Source of the DNA: Favolaschia claudopus
Lineage: Eukaryota; Basidiomycota; Agaricomycetes; Agaricales; Mycenaceae
DNA: 64,000 nucleotides
Reading direction: 5' to 3'
NCBI GenBank assembly: GCA_037176885.1
Contig: JAWWNJ010000056.1
Span: 372,001 to 436,000, forward strand
Shown piece by piece: positions 51,250-61,530 of the stretch. Both the position numbers and the translations under genes were made by a program. How positions within the stretch are numbered: position 1 is the stretch's first letter; every line of letters starts with the position of its first letter. The notes below the pieces were generated by a model. The model searched no databases. It had not been told where the DNA came from and saw only the letters and a program-made list of their open reading frames with translations.

Positions 51250-52819
51250 ATGCGCTTTTTAGATTGCGTTTACCTCCCCAGTCCCACCTGCTGCTCTTCG
51301 ATCCCTATCGCTCATCATACTGCTCCCGACAACAGTCGTCGCAGAAAGCCAAAAATCTCTAAAAAACAGAGGCTCAGCGTTAGGAGAGAAGACACGTTGG
51401 ACATCGCTTGGGATGACGATGCACCCAAAATCTCGGCTGGCGACATAGGATACGTGGACATCGACGACGTTCAGGTCTGGCTTTTGGCCTCAAGTTTGTG
51501 CTGCTACTAAATTAGCGGCAGGAGCATCATCTACAATCCGCTTTAAACGTCGCGGGAAGTCTCATCCCCACGCCGGGCACGCTGCAGCTCTCTGATGAAC
51601 ACTATACTCAACTATACCCTCCACTGCAGTGGCGAGACTCTGAAGTCTACATCAACACGGAGAAGGAACTCGACTTTGGCAACGTTTTAAGCGGGGACGG
51701 ATACTTGCTCGATGAAACTGATGCAGACTGGCTACAGAGCAATAATCAAGTGGCAAACGGCAAGACCATATCTGAAGACGACATGGAGTTGGTGATGGGT
51801 ATCTTCGAGCAGCTCACAGGTCTCCAGGTGATACCAGCTGAGGTCTGCGGTCGAAGTATCCTTATTGCTGCTCGACAGGAACCGCGGGATTGGGCTTCAT
51901 ACATGATCTTGTTCTCTTCGAAACTAGCAGCCACCTGCTTTGCGTCGGGCATGGTGCCGTCCTGGGTGCCACCGCCACATTCCCTGGTCTACATTGCGCA
52001 ACAGGTCTATCCCCATTGGAGACACCGACGAACCCTTTTGGACAATAGCAAACTCAGACCATCTCTCAATGTATGAATATCAGCCTCTGCATACCGGGTT
52101 GAACTTGATTTCGGTGGCTGCAGTACCATGAAAAGAGTTTCTCAGAGGACGCTTATCAATGTTTTCGCCCGCGTTCCCATCCGACTGCCAGAGCCATGCG
52201 TTCGCTACGTCGCCGGTCAACAGGTTCTCAAAAGCCTCCCAATCTCACTCCGATATCGCCGCGAAAACTTCGTCTCTTACCCCCTCGCCCACCACAAGAG
52301 CGAATTCCGGCTTCTGTGCGGTCCCAGAATCCTCGCCCCACAAAGATCCGTCTGGTGGTTCGTGACGACCGGCAGAGTTCCACAGCGACTTCAAGTAGTA
52401 GCCATGATCCCCTCTGGGACCCGGATGAAGGCACCTCTACCCATTCCTCTGCAAAAGCTGGACTCAGTGAAGTCGAGGGATTACGGGACAGCGAGGTAGC
52501 TGATTTAGCAGCAGCAGGCGTGCATGCACCGCGCGCATATCACGCTACCCAGGCCCTGGATAATGGCACGAGCACGAACGTTGCCGTCAAACCTAGACGC
52601 ACAGTCGATCCCCTAGTCCGCGAGCGCAACCGGCTGAACGCTCAGAGATCACGAGACAACAGAAAGGCTGAATTGGCCACACTCACGGCTGAGGTGGAAC
52701 GCTTGCAGCGAGTGGCTGCTTATCTCCATGACTGCCTCCAGCTTGCGCAAGAGAATGCTAGCATCTCGGCTGGGTTGAGTGTCCTCAGTCAATTAGTTAA
52801 CGCAGCAAGTAACGGATGA
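51250..52819 (+). CDS. Enhancer-of-polycomb-like protein with bZIP-like tail
   Basis: Exons 51250-51474, 51516-52070 and 52124-52819; introns of 41 and 53 bp, both phase 0, leave 491 codons plus stop with no break. The first part follows the EPcA order known from Epl1, a subunit of the NuA4 histone acetyltransferase: SKKQRLSVRREDTLDIAWDD, RQEHHLQSALNVAGSLIPTP, LQWRDSEVYINTEKELDFG, YLLDETDADWLQSNN, ISEDDMELVMGIFEQLTG, MVPSWVPPPHSLVYIAQQVY, PHWRHRRTLL, LN/YHEKSFSEDAYQCFRPR. The last 70 residues are bZIP-like: RERNRLNAQRSRDNRKAELA, then leucine-type heptads. Epl1 homologues are usually longer and have no bZIP, so this is a fusion or a shortened copy. The 41-bp first intron is short, and its 5' site (GTCTGG) is weak. 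Confidence 0.72.
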
Positions 52820-53028
52820 AGCAAGTGCACAGCAATTCAGTTTGCGCTTCGCTACTGAAGCAATGTAATTCACTTGTATGATAGCGGACCACACTTCGTG
52901 ACAAATCAATAAACGTACTTACAGTAGTGTTCAATTAGTCTCGTAAACAAGACTTTATATAAACTTTTTTGAAGATAGTCGTTCAAACGTATATAAAGTC
53001 TTGGACGTACACCGCCATTTTGAGATGA
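52820..53028. other. 3' flank with 32-bp fragment of the 27.8-30.7 kb family
   Basis: TATGATAGCGGACCACACTT at 52877 closely matches 30630, where its complement encodes LTCHEVRSAIIA. Here the same frame reads LICHEVWSAIIQ, so a scrap of that family remains. Confidence 0.5.
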
Positions 53029-53165
53029 CTAGCAGCGAGCCCCTGCTTCGCTACGGGATACACGGTTTCCCTTTGAATTAAGGCTGAGCACGGCATCTTC
53101 GCGGCGTTGATAATCTTAGCTTGCAATATCAAAACGCCGCTGGCTGTCGACCTCGCGGCTTCCTA
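53029..53165 (-). repeat. Helitron-like 3' terminus, second copy
   Basis: Minus strand: hairpin CCCGTAGCGAAGCAGGGG, spacer CTCGCTG, CTAG, then T. The adjoining 130 bp match 35800-35935, including GATACAC, TGAGCACGG and CTGTCGACCTCG. Non-autonomous Helitron-like end; partner end not found. Confidence 0.6.
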
Positions 53166-53188
53166 CTGATAGGTTGCAGGGTTGCGGA

Positions 53189-53262
53189 GGTCAGGTCAAC
53201 TAGTTGACCTGACCCGAGGGTCATGGGTCAGGTCAAGGTCAGGTCAAGGGGGGGTTGACCTT
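53189..53262. repeat. GGTCAGGTCAA short tandem repeat
   Basis: Irregular repeats of GGTCA(A/G)GTCA, with an internal palindrome GGTCAACTAGTTGACC at 53205-53220. No associated gene. Confidence 0.6.
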
Positions 53263-53389
53263 CTCGACCTTGGGCCTATTAATTATTTAATTATGTAATT
53301 AGTAATGGCTTGAGGCATGAATGTTTAAGTGGCCTGTCTCCGAGGTCTTTTCCTGCCGCCAGCAGGGCCAATGATAATCCCCATAAAGG

Positions 53390-53530
53390 CCTTTTTGGGA
53401 GACAAAAAGTCAGGATTTTTTTTGGCTCGAAAAGTCAGGATTTACACAGGCCTGAACCCAAAATTTTGTCGGACCGGTCAGGATTTTCCGATCAGGCCTA
53501 CTTTTCGGCCCAAATTCTGCTAACTTATTT
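53390..53530. repeat. Fragment related to the MITE at 8336-8651
   Basis: Shares GGGAG(C/A)CAAAAAGTCAGGA, CACAGGC(A/C)TGA(A/C)CCC and GTCAGGATTTTC in the same order as 8359-8470. Neither terminal repeat is present, so it is a truncated copy just upstream of the LINE. Confidence 0.7.
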
Positions 53531-53616
53531 CGACGTCAAACTACGGTGCGTCAACCACCATCGTCTCACCGACGCCCTCCGCCTCGCCTCACCTTTCTTA
53601 CATCCCCATTAAGGAC

Positions 53617-55403
53617 TTGAAAGACTTCCTTGACACTTGCGGCGTTAACGGACCGTCGGAACCGGCTCTCGCGACTCCGCCACGGCGCTCGTCGCGCCAG
53701 CGCGTAACAGTCCCCGCCCAGCCTGCTTCTCCCGCTATCCCGCCGGACTCACTTCTGCTCCACTCTCCCCACTCGCCAAAAGCCAAACCCCGTCAAAAGC
53801 GCCGCAAGCCTACGCACCGCCCATCACCCCAGATCTCGGTCTCAGCCCGCGCAAACGGAGGCGACTTGGTCCCAGTTTGGACCGATGAAGACGTTCTGGA
53901 CGCGTCATCCCCCCATAAGGATATTGCGGATACGAGTGTCGATACCGGCAGCGCCCGTATAAAGCGAGGGGGGACGGACACCGAGGCAACTCGTGGTCTG
54001 TCTCCACCTGCTGGTGACAGGCAAGTTCCCGGTTCGGTCTCCCCTGTTGCTGCTTCTAGTACCGTCTCTCCGCAGGACAGAACTGCCGCTCGCTCTGCTC
54101 GTACATCACTCAGCAAGGAGAAAGAGGCTGCGTTTCTTGAAGTCCAGGATCGTGCTTTACCTGCGGATTCCTTCGACGCGCTCGCCTCTGCGTTTCGATC
54201 TCTTGTCTCGCTGGTCAAAGACTACAAGAAAAGTGCTCCTACCTCGGCGTGCCTGGCAGCTTTGGACGCGTTTCAGTCACGCTTTGACTCCCATCACGAA
54301 ATCCCTCGGGTCGACGAGACGACAGAATCCTTCAGCTCGGTCTTGACAAAATCTCTGGCTACGCCCATGCAAGCTATGTCAGCACAACTGCAAGCACAGC
54401 ACAAGGCCATCCAGTTGCTGAGCAAGGCTGTAGACTCGGTGAAGACGTCCAATATCTCGGCGAAGTCCTACGCCACTGCTGCTAGAGTAGCATGCCGGCC
54501 CCAACCCAGGCGAAATCCACGAGGGCCCCTGTAACCAGCACCCCTGACGAACGTATACTGCTGCGCTGCGACGGTGAAGTACCCCCTCTGTTCTCACGTC
54601 CTTATCACCAGCTTGTCCCTGAACTCAACTCTCATCTTGTCGAACTTGGTCTCCCCAAGATAGCATGTGTATCTCGCTCGAAGGACGGTGGTCTGTTCCT
54701 GGTCCCGGAATCCAAGGAGTCTGTACTTGAACTGACCCAGACGTGGTCTCGCTGGGGTTCGGGGATCTTCCCGGGTGCTCGTATCGTCCCGCCAGCAGTT
54801 TACGCACACCTTCAGATCGATGGGATCCCTCTGGCAGCGATCTCTGACCTCAAGGAGCTGGCGATGGAGCTAGAGGAGCGGTATCCCGAGCTGGGGCCTG
54901 TGGTGGGCGTTCCTGTGTGGGTAAATAATCCTCCCAGTGAGGCACAACTATCCGCTATGCTTGCCGCAGGTAGGAAGCCTCGTACGGCGGGCTCCGTTTT
55001 CGTCCGCCTTCAGTCCCGCGCTAAAGTGGACCTCGCTGTTTCGTATGGTCGGCCGCGTCTGCTGGGTTCTGCACCGACGATCGTCCGCGGGTTCCCGCAC
55101 TTGCGTGTTACTCAATGCTGGGGGTGCTTCAAGTACGGTCACGTCAAGGCTCGCTGCTCGGTGAAGGAGACAAAATGCGGAGGTTTTGGGAACACTTCAC
55201 ATGGCGCGGTGTGCTCTTCTAAACCCAAGTGCCTGAATTGCGGCGAGGATCATCGTGCTGACGCGTTCTCTTGCCCGGTTAGGAAACGTATTGCGGAGAC
55301 GCTGCGCCTTCGCGCAGTGGACCTCACCCGACACCTTGATTCAATGTCTACCTGTCTCGCCTCCTCCTCCCCGCTGGCGCCACGGCTGCCCGAACGCATC
55401 TGA
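53617..55403 (+). pseudogene. LINE ORF1 (Gag-like, three zinc knuckles), frameshifted
   Basis: First frame 53617-54534: Pro/Ser-rich N-terminus and AFRSLVSLVKDYKKSAPTS, then KSYATAARVA. It shifts near 54490-54530 into the second frame (54492-55403) with RILLRCDGEVPPLFSRPYHQ, SVFVRLQSRAKVDLAVSYG and three CCHC-type knuckles: CWGCFKYGHVKARC, CGGFGNTSHGAVC (second Cys altered) and CLNCGEDHRADAFSC. This is the ORF1 form of Tad/I-type LINEs: RNA binding and RNP assembly. It stops at 55403 in TGATG, where ORF2 starts. Confidence 0.75.
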
Positions 55404-55926
55404 TGCTCCAACTCGTACAAATCAATTCGTGGAGGTCTCGTCGTCTCCTCGATGTTCTGGTACACGACGACTTCCATCATTTGCGTTCAAGAACCCCACC
55501 GGAACGAAGTTCTCAACTCTCGCGATAACCCTGGCTACGCACTCATTTATCCCGATCGCTTCGCCCACCATCGTGTCTCCGTATATGTCAAGCTTGCGAC
55601 TATCCCCGCTGCCAGTATATGCCCCCGCCCAGACCTCTCCGAATCGGGAGACATCTTGGTGATCGATTTTAATCTTGGAACTGTCCCCGTTACTCTAATC
55701 AACCTTTACAATGACTCCAATACACGCGCTGGGGTGGCTCTTCTTCGACAAGCTCTTAGCAAAATCGATCGCAGCGCACGGATTTTGCTCGCCCTTGACT
55801 CCAATTCGCACCACCCTCTCTGGGATCTCCTCACCAGAACTCCGTTACGTGAAGCCGATTTCGAGCTGCATGACTTACTCGTTGCCCACAGCTTAATCCT
55901 AACGACACCTCCCGAAGAAAAAGAGG
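55403..55926 (+). pseudogene. LINE ORF2, endonuclease part
   Basis: ATG at 55403 overlaps the ORF1 stop. MLQLVQINSWRSRRLLDVL then a frame change near 55460 into IICVQEPHRNEVL, RVSVYVKLATIPAA, DILVIDFNLGTVPVTLINLY, ARILLALDSNSHHPLWD and LLVAHSLILTTPPEEKE, where the DIRS-like element begins. The order (N, QEPH, LALDSNSHH) is that of the exonuclease-endonuclease-phosphatase fold that nicks target DNA. The rest of ORF2 is lost. Confidence 0.8.
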
Positions 55927-55979
55927 CGATGAGTCACGGTGATGACTCCCACGTGCATTCCTCCGAGTGTATACACTCA

Positions 55980-57080
55980 CTAGGAATGCTGCAAGCTCGT
56001 GCTAAGGGAGGGAGGAAAAAGGATGGTATATTTATGATTGCGGTGAGGGTGATGTGACCTCGCAGCGAGCGCTCTCGGGCCGGAACCCAGGAAGACAAGG
56101 CAGCCCGAGGGAGGAGGGGTTGCCGGGACAGCGAGGAGGGTGAGCTGAGGCCAAGAGAGCAAGAAAAGGGGTGCGGCCAGAGGGCATCGTCGCCGCGCCA
56201 AACCAATCCCGGGGCGACAACCATGGAGGTTGGTTGAATAAGTGGGGGGTCGGAGAGAAGGCGTTTACTCAACCCCACAATGACATCAGGTGGCGTGTCA
56301 ATGTATAGTTTGAAGCAGTCAGAAGTCCAACGGCCCAGGCGCTGAATGTCAAGGTCGGAGAGACCGATGAGTCGAGCCCAAGTGGCAGCGCCACGGCGGA
56401 AACTATGGCCCGAATATCCTGACGATGAAATCCCGACATGAGTGAGACAGGCCTTCAAACAGTCGATGAAAAGCTTCCGCGAGAAAGCTCCATAGCCTGT
56501 ACCATCGCGAGTACGCCGGCCCACAAACAGCGGGTCGTCGGGCTTGCCCGGCTTATTAAGGTGGGCGCGGAGGAGGGTGTAGGCACAGGTGGGCAAGCCA
56601 GTTTTTGCGATAGTGATGCGCACCCCAGCGCGGAAGGGGTCGGTTTTTGAGGCCGGGAGGTCAACGGTGAGGTACTCGTCGTTTTGAATGATGATGTCGC
56701 GGCGCTTGAGGTTGAAAGCGCCATCGAAAGAGTCGTAGGTGATTTCGCCGCAGCGAAGAAAACCTGCAAAGGCCAGGGCGTAGGCAACTCGGAGAGTCTC
56801 GGCTAGCTCACGAGAAACACCCCGCGGAAGGGAGATAGGGTTGGAGAGGGAGGCCTGGGCTAGGACGGGCTGCGTAATAGGAAGTCGCTCCTTACGTTCT
56901 GCATCCCCGTACACCCGGCGTATACCACGAATCACACGCTCGAGAACGCGTGATTCAAAGGGGCGGGATTCGTATTCGAGGTCAGTATGGAAGGACTTGA
57001 GGGCACCAATGTAGCGCTTGATTGTTTTCGCACTGCAGCCCGGAGGGAGGGATGCCGCCCATTCGAGAAGGTGGGCTTCT
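55980..57080 (-). pseudogene. DIRS-like tyrosine recombinase, copy B
   Basis: Integrates the retrotransposon cDNA instead of a DDE integrase. From about 57080: WAASLPPGCSAKTIKRYIGA, SFHTDLEYESRPFESRVLER, then MIRGIRRVYGDAERKERLP, LRVAYALAFAGFLRCGEITY (catalytic Arg), SGHSFRRGAATWARLIG (HxxR), LGRWTSDCFKLYID (Trp in the His/Trp position, nucleophile Tyr). In copy A the frame ends WRGDDAL-TAG; here the TAG is TGG, so the frame reads on to 55934. The start lies after RNase H, with the join out of frame by an 8-bp deletion near 57340. Confidence 0.85.
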
Positions 57081-57331
57081 GAGGCGGGATATGGAGAGGC
57101 ACCGTCAGCACCGTATTTTTACATGCAGAAAGACTCGAAGGAGTTGCAAGCCGTCTGGTTGACGCCGCGGGTGGAGGCAGCGAGGCCGTGCCAGAGGAAG
57201 TAGGCGACGAGCGGTGGTTGATCGACCCGTTCAGGCCATCTGGCGGGAGGTGGGGGAAGGGAGTGTGCTGTGAGGGGAAGAATTGAGGTAACAATGGGCC
57301 AAGACGTGGCATGTCAAAACGAGAGAGTGCG

Positions 57332-57982
57332 TCAGCAAGGTTCAGAGGAAACCCACACGCAGGAGATGGAAAAGCCAAAAGATAGCGCAAGAAGGAAGAT
57401 CTCCCTCAAGAGCGCCTGTGCAGGCACCTCCCGAATAGAACCTCCATTCAAACCAGCCACGCCGCTGGTGTTGTCAACCCGAAGTAAGACCCGGGACCCG
57501 GCCCAGGCAGGAGATGCCCAGATACGAAGAGTGTGGAGCACGGCCCACAGCTCCTTGAAAAGGATAGACTTTCCCCGGTGCCGCCTGGGTACTCGCATCG
57601 CAAAAAAATCGATAGGTGCCTCCCGGGGCCCAAGATGACCGCCAATTCCTTTCGAGGAAGACCCACTGGCGTCAGTAAAGATAACCACGCCCGGGCGGTG
57701 AGGATGTAGGGACTGGATACCGTTCCAAGTCGGAAGAAGACGAGCCCACCATTCCAAATCACGGCGTGCACCTCTCGGGATGCGACGCCGGCCAAAGGAT
57801 GGGAAATGGGACAGCGCATCGTACACACGACGGATAAAAGCGCGCCCCGCAGGCAGGATCTTTGTTGCAAACTGCAGAAGGCCAGCAATGGACTGGAGGT
57901 CCAAGAGGGTAGCTGACGCTCCGGCTAGAAGGGACTTGAGAGTAGCCATGGTGCGCTGCAGCTTCTCGGCAGGGAGGGCCAC
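57332..57982 (-). pseudogene. DIRS-like RNase H, copy B
   Basis: LLAGASATLLDLQSIAGLLQ, then VVIFTDASGSSSKGIGGHLG, ILFKELWAVLHTLRIWA, RVLLRVDNTSGVAGLNGG and SFGFSISCVWVSSE. Shows the uninterrupted sites for both copy A insertions. A 4-nt deletion near 57985-58025 separates it from RT, and an 8-bp deletion near 57340 shifts it at NLADALSR. Confidence 0.85.
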
Positions 57983-58011
57983 TGTGAAGGCAACAGTGTC
58001 GATCTCAATCC

Positions 58012-58971
58012 CTAGGATAACACCGCGGGTAGATGGAGGTCCTTCCCTGCCTTCCCAACTGGATGGGCAGAGAAACCAGTTGCGTCGCAGATTGCGCGGA
58101 AAATTGCACGGTCGCGCTCTGCAAGGTCATACTCGCCTGCTGCGCGAGCACCAAAGAAGTCGTCGAGGAAATGGTCAAGGGGGGCGCCCATACGCTCCGA
58201 GATCCAGTGCAGGGCCTCCGCAAACAAGTTGAAAGTAAAGGGTGATGAGCGGGATCCGAATGGTAGGCGAACGTCAATGTAACCAACACCGTCGAAGTAG
58301 AAGCCATACAGCAGAGAGTCGTCTGGGCATACTACGATGTGGCGAAACGCACGCCGCAGGTCGATCTTCCAGAGGAGAGCGCCAGGACCAAGTCGGCGGA
58401 GGCGGTCAAAGAAGGTGTCAAGCGAGGTGTAGGAGAGTGTCACTGCGTCAGAGGAAATGCTATCGTTGATAGACGAGCCACGAGGATAAGAGAGCTGGTG
58501 GACAGTGCGCCAACCACCATCGGCTTTGGGGACAGTGCCCACAGGTGAGTAAACGACCCGGCGCTGCTCATGAACGGGAAGGGAGTCGACACGGCGAAGC
58601 TCACCCAGAGAAAAGTTTGCCAGAATATCTGCAGCGGTTACAGCGTGCTCGGACGGTGTGGCAGGCAGATTCCGTGAGAAGGCGCGGCCCACTCGGGGGC
58701 CGGTGTATCCAATTGACGCACCATAGGTACAGATATTATGTAGGTGTTGTACGAAGGAGGGATCAGGATAATCCTGAAGTAAGAAAGATAGCATAGCAGG
58801 ATTAAGGGAGCTAGTAACACGAGGACCGGAGGTAGGGGCAACTGGGAATGTGATGTGTGTATTAGGACGGGCAGGGGGAGGAGGCATTGGATGGGCAGAG
58901 AGATGAGCAGTATGCAAGAGGGGTGATAGAGAGGGTGGGGTGCGAGGAGCCAGTGGACGAAGAGGAACCAA
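58012..58971 (-). pseudogene. DIRS-like reverse transcriptase, copy B
   Basis: PGPRVTSSLNPAMLSFLLQ leads into the RT: VVYSPVGTVPKADGGWRTVH, LSYPRGSSINDSISSD, LLWKIDLRRAFRHIVVCPDD (first catalytic Asp), LPFGSRSSPFTFNLFAEALH, DHFLDDFFGARAAGEYD (catalytic DD). It ends in a frameshift at KDLHLPAVLS. The N-terminal motif missing from copy A is intact here. Confidence 0.88.
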
Positions 58972-59025
58972 GGGGTTGGTCGGAGTGGGGCAGAGGCCGG
59001 ACTCGGTCGGCGTGCCCCAAACATC

Positions 59026-59937
59026 CTACTTCCGCTTCTGAGGGCAAGCATGTGCGGGGTGGGCGCCCTGACATGCAATGCAGAAGTGGCGGCGAGAGCA
59101 CTTGTCGCCCATGCGACAACCAGCGGCATCCTGAAACTTGTAGCAGGTCTCATCAACCTTCGGACGGGATGCAGGGGCGCAGGGTTCGGAAAGGCGCTCA
59201 GCGAGGTCGCGTTTGCGCTTGGAGGAGAATGGTGGGGGCAGTGGGTAGCGAACCAACCTGGTGGAGACGAGGCCCTGATCGGGCGTCACCCAGCGCGTGG
59301 GGAGAAAATTCTCAGCCATGCGCACACGAATAAATTCGTAGTGGTAACGCAAGACTGCGGACCACTCATACTGTGTGGTGAAGTCCATGAGCTGGCTGGT
59401 GTAGATGGAAAGGGCGGCAGCAACACCGCCATTGGTGGTGTCAATGAGGGAGCGGATGCCGGTGTAGGTCGACCAGGCATCAAGGAGCGGGGGTAAGGAG
59501 GGGAATGCCTTGACCCATGCGCGGGGAAGACCCGCATCGAGGGCTTCCTCTGGTTGTTCCGGGGCGGCAACACCAGAAGTCGGGTGGAAGAGGATGGGCA
59601 CGGGGGCAGCGGGGGCAGCGGCGGCGATGGAGGAGAGCTTGGGGAGGTCGTCGGCTTCGAAGGTGCCATTCACAATGGCGTCGATGTGCGCCAGCTTGAC
59701 GCGGCGGTACCACATCGTGGGGGACCGAAAGGAGGCGGAAGCGAAACTGTCAAGCTCACCGGCGGCATTGGTAGTGGGGACCGTAACATTTCCGCTGCCG
59801 TTCGCTGCGTTCGACGAGGATGACGCGGCGGAGCCGCCCGAAGGGTTGGCGGAGCTGTCGGCAATGGCCCGGGTCACAATGGCCGTAAGTGCGGCCAGCT
59901 GAGCCTCACTGAAGGGCGAGGGGTCGTCGTTGGCCAT
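59026..59937 (-). CDS. DIRS-like Gag-type protein with CCCH finger, copy B
   Basis: 303 codons from ATG at 59937 (MANDDPSPFSEAQLAALTAI). Ala/Ser/Asn-rich N-terminus, then a conserved body SPTMWYRRVKLAHIDAIVNG, PLLDAWSTYTGIRSLIDTTN, YEWSAVLRYHYEFIRVRMAE and FLPTRWVTPDQGLVSTRL. C-terminal zinc-binding region: CYKFQDAAGCRMGDKCSRRH (C-X8-C-X5-C-X3-H, a CCCH finger) directly followed by CIACQGAHPAHAC, knuckle-like. The frame is intact, so this is the reference for the element's Gag. RNA binding and particle assembly are inferred from position and fingers. Confidence 0.82.
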   Translation of the reverse strand: MANDDPSPFSEAQLAALTAIVTRAIADSSANPSGGSAASSSSNAANGSGNVTVPTTNAAGELDSFASASFRSPTMWYRRVKLAHIDAIVNGTFEADDLPKLSSIAAAAPAAPVPILFHPTSGVAAPEQPEEALDAGLPRAWVKAFPSLPPLLDAWSTYTGIRSLIDTTNGGVAAALSIYTSQLMDFTTQYEWSAVLRYHYEFIRVRMAENFLPTRWVTPDQGLVSTRLVRYPLPPPFSSKRKRDLAERLSEPCAPASRPKVDETCYKFQDAAGCRMGDKCSRRHFCIACQGAHPAHACPQKRK

Positions 59938-60074
59938 TGGGGAAGAGAAAAGAACTAAAAAACGAGAGCACGGGCGGAGGAACGCGCCCGGTGTTGGTGG
60001 TAGAGGAAAAAGACGCGATGAGTCACAGTGATGACTCCCACGTGCATTCCTCCGAGTGTATACACTCACTAGGA

Positions 60075-60330
60075 CCCAGCTGATCGGCCGGTTAACCGGC
60101 GGGGCACCGTGCGGCTCCACAAGTCTCCACAACTGCCGCCGTGAGCTTGTCGGTTTAAACAACTGGGCTCAAGCACGCATTTGAGCCCTGCTGGAGGACA
60201 GATTGGAGCTCTGATGTATTCACAAAGGTTCAGGGGGAGCCTCTGTTGAAGTTGCAATCGGCGCTTCAACGCGTCCGAGAGCTGTATTGATCGGCGCGTA
60301 CTTGGCAATCAATCAATCAATCAATATTCC
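60075..60330 (+). repeat. LINE 3' end with CAAT tail
   Basis: Non-coding, ends (CAAT)5 at 60306-60325. Taken as the 3' UTR of the Tad-like LINE because it directly follows the DIRS-like insertion. Confidence 0.55.
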
Positions 60331-60922
60331 ATTATCCTCACTGCGGGCCGTTTATCGGCCCATGTCGGAGTCTAGCAGTACATTGACTGTATCACTAATT
60401 GTTAATCATTCGGCTGCCCGTGATCCTGGTACTTACTTGGCGCACAGCTAACAGTAACGATTTCTCGACTTTTCTCATTATTACTTGACTTTACTCCCTG
60501 CTGTACTTATATGACTCTCGGCGGCTGATTGATTAGTTACAGCCTCGTACACTTGTAGTATTTATACGGACTCATTTCTGTACGCTCCTCAGACGTTGTT
60601 ACGCTTCTAAACAACTCTGAGGTATTTCTTCACTTACTTATTTATGTTCTCATAGCTCATGTACTTGTAGTCTTGTTTCTTTAGGTGAATACAGACGTTG
60701 TTACGCTTCTAAACAACTCTGAGTCTTGTTTCTTTAGTCTCTAATCACAACAGCCTCACCAACTCACTCTCTGGCAAGAGAATGCGCTGAAAGAGACGAT
60801 TAGCTGTTTCGGCAAGGGTGGAGCCGAGAACGCGGGACCAAACACAGGTAAGCAGATTTCGAAAAAAAAAAAAAAAAAAAAATCAATCAAAACCCGCATT
60901 CTTTTTCCGAAACGGCTGTAAT
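60331..60922. other. no gene; 32-bp direct repeat
   Basis: CAGACGTTGTTACGCTTCTA... occurs at 60590-60621 and 60692-60723, and TCTTGTTTCTTTAG at 60670 and 60724: a local tandem duplication of about 100 bp. T-rich regions look LTR-like, but no ends were found. A poly(A) run lies near 60861. Confidence 0.5.
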
Positions 60923-61087
60923 AGAGCATTTTGGCAAACGGTGAAAATCAAATTTCAGTTCGAAAAACTAAGCGACTTTGGTGAAAAACTACAGTGGGCT
61001 GCACACTGTTTTGCGGCTCCACAACCAAAATTTGGTTAGCGGGAACTGAAGAAAAAAATCATTTTTCACCGTTTGCCAAAGTGCTCT
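60923..61087. mobile_element. 165-bp MITE with AGAGCA ends
   Basis: TIRs AGAGCATTTTGGCAAACGGT and complement, one mismatch over 25 bp; AAT duplication at 60920-60922 and 61088-61090. Its right duplication overlaps the left duplication of the next MITE by two bases. Confidence 0.9.
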
Positions 61088-61091
61088 AATT

Positions 61092-61527
61092 AGAGACTTT
61101 GCGCAGAGCCACCGGGAGCCACCCGGTGGCTCTCACGGCATGCGCTGTGGAGCGGCTACGCACTATGGTGGCTCATTCGGTGGATGGAAGAACAACTTGA
61201 AATTCATTTTCTTCGGCATTTTTCCATCCCCCTGGATGACCTCGAAGCGCTAGGCTTCAAACCACCAGGAAGCACACCAAGGTTCTACGCCAACCGTCGG
61301 TTTTGCAAGAACCGGCCAAAAACGCACCAAACAAAGCGGAAACTGGTAACCACGACACCTCACTACATTGAGGTATAGTCACAGAGGTACCATGTAGATA
61401 CTTGAAGAAGCCCCACCTGCAACGCGGGCGACGAGCCACCAAATGAGCCACCATATGCTGTAGCCGCTCCACAGCGCATGCCGTGAGAGCCACTGGGTGG
61501 CTACCGGTGGCTCTGCGCAAAGTCTCT
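61092..61527. mobile_element. AGAGACTTTGCG-type MITE, copy 3, foldback
   Basis: 436 bp with long inverted arms including GGCATGCGCTGTGGAGCGGC; ATT duplication at 61089-61091 and 61528-61530. Same family as 33885-34335. The open frame across 61184-61378 has no domain. Confidence 0.9.
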
Positions 61528-61530
61528 ATT

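Larger units (their letters stand above)
55927..60074 (-). mobile_element. DIRS-like YR retrotransposon, copy B
   Basis: Minus-strand copy, nearly full length: Gag-like 59026-59937, RT 58012-58971, RNase H 57332-57982, tyrosine recombinase about 55980-57080. A 60-bp direct repeat with one mismatch lies at each end (55927-55986 and 60015-60074) and includes the palindrome GAGTGTATACACTC. Direct terminal repeats plus a YR suggest circle integration at the shared core (inference). Small deletions put RT, RNase H and YR out of frame. It inserted in the Tad-like LINE. Confidence 0.85.
53540..60330 (+). mobile_element. Tad-like LINE, interrupted by DIRS-like copy B
   Basis: Two overlapping-type open frames: ORF1 with zinc knuckles, then ORF2 starting at a TGATG overlap with an endonuclease domain. 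The DIRS-like element enters at 55927. After it only about 260 bp remain, ending with (CAAT)n at 60306-60325, the usual LINE tail. The reverse transcriptase region is absent, so a large part was deleted. No clear target duplication was found. Confidence 0.75.

Noticed and set aside
55927..56057. Continuation of the LINE endonuclease frame (MSHGDDSHVHSSE...)
   Set aside because: These codons are the DIRS-like terminal repeat read by chance; LINE homology ends at EEKE.
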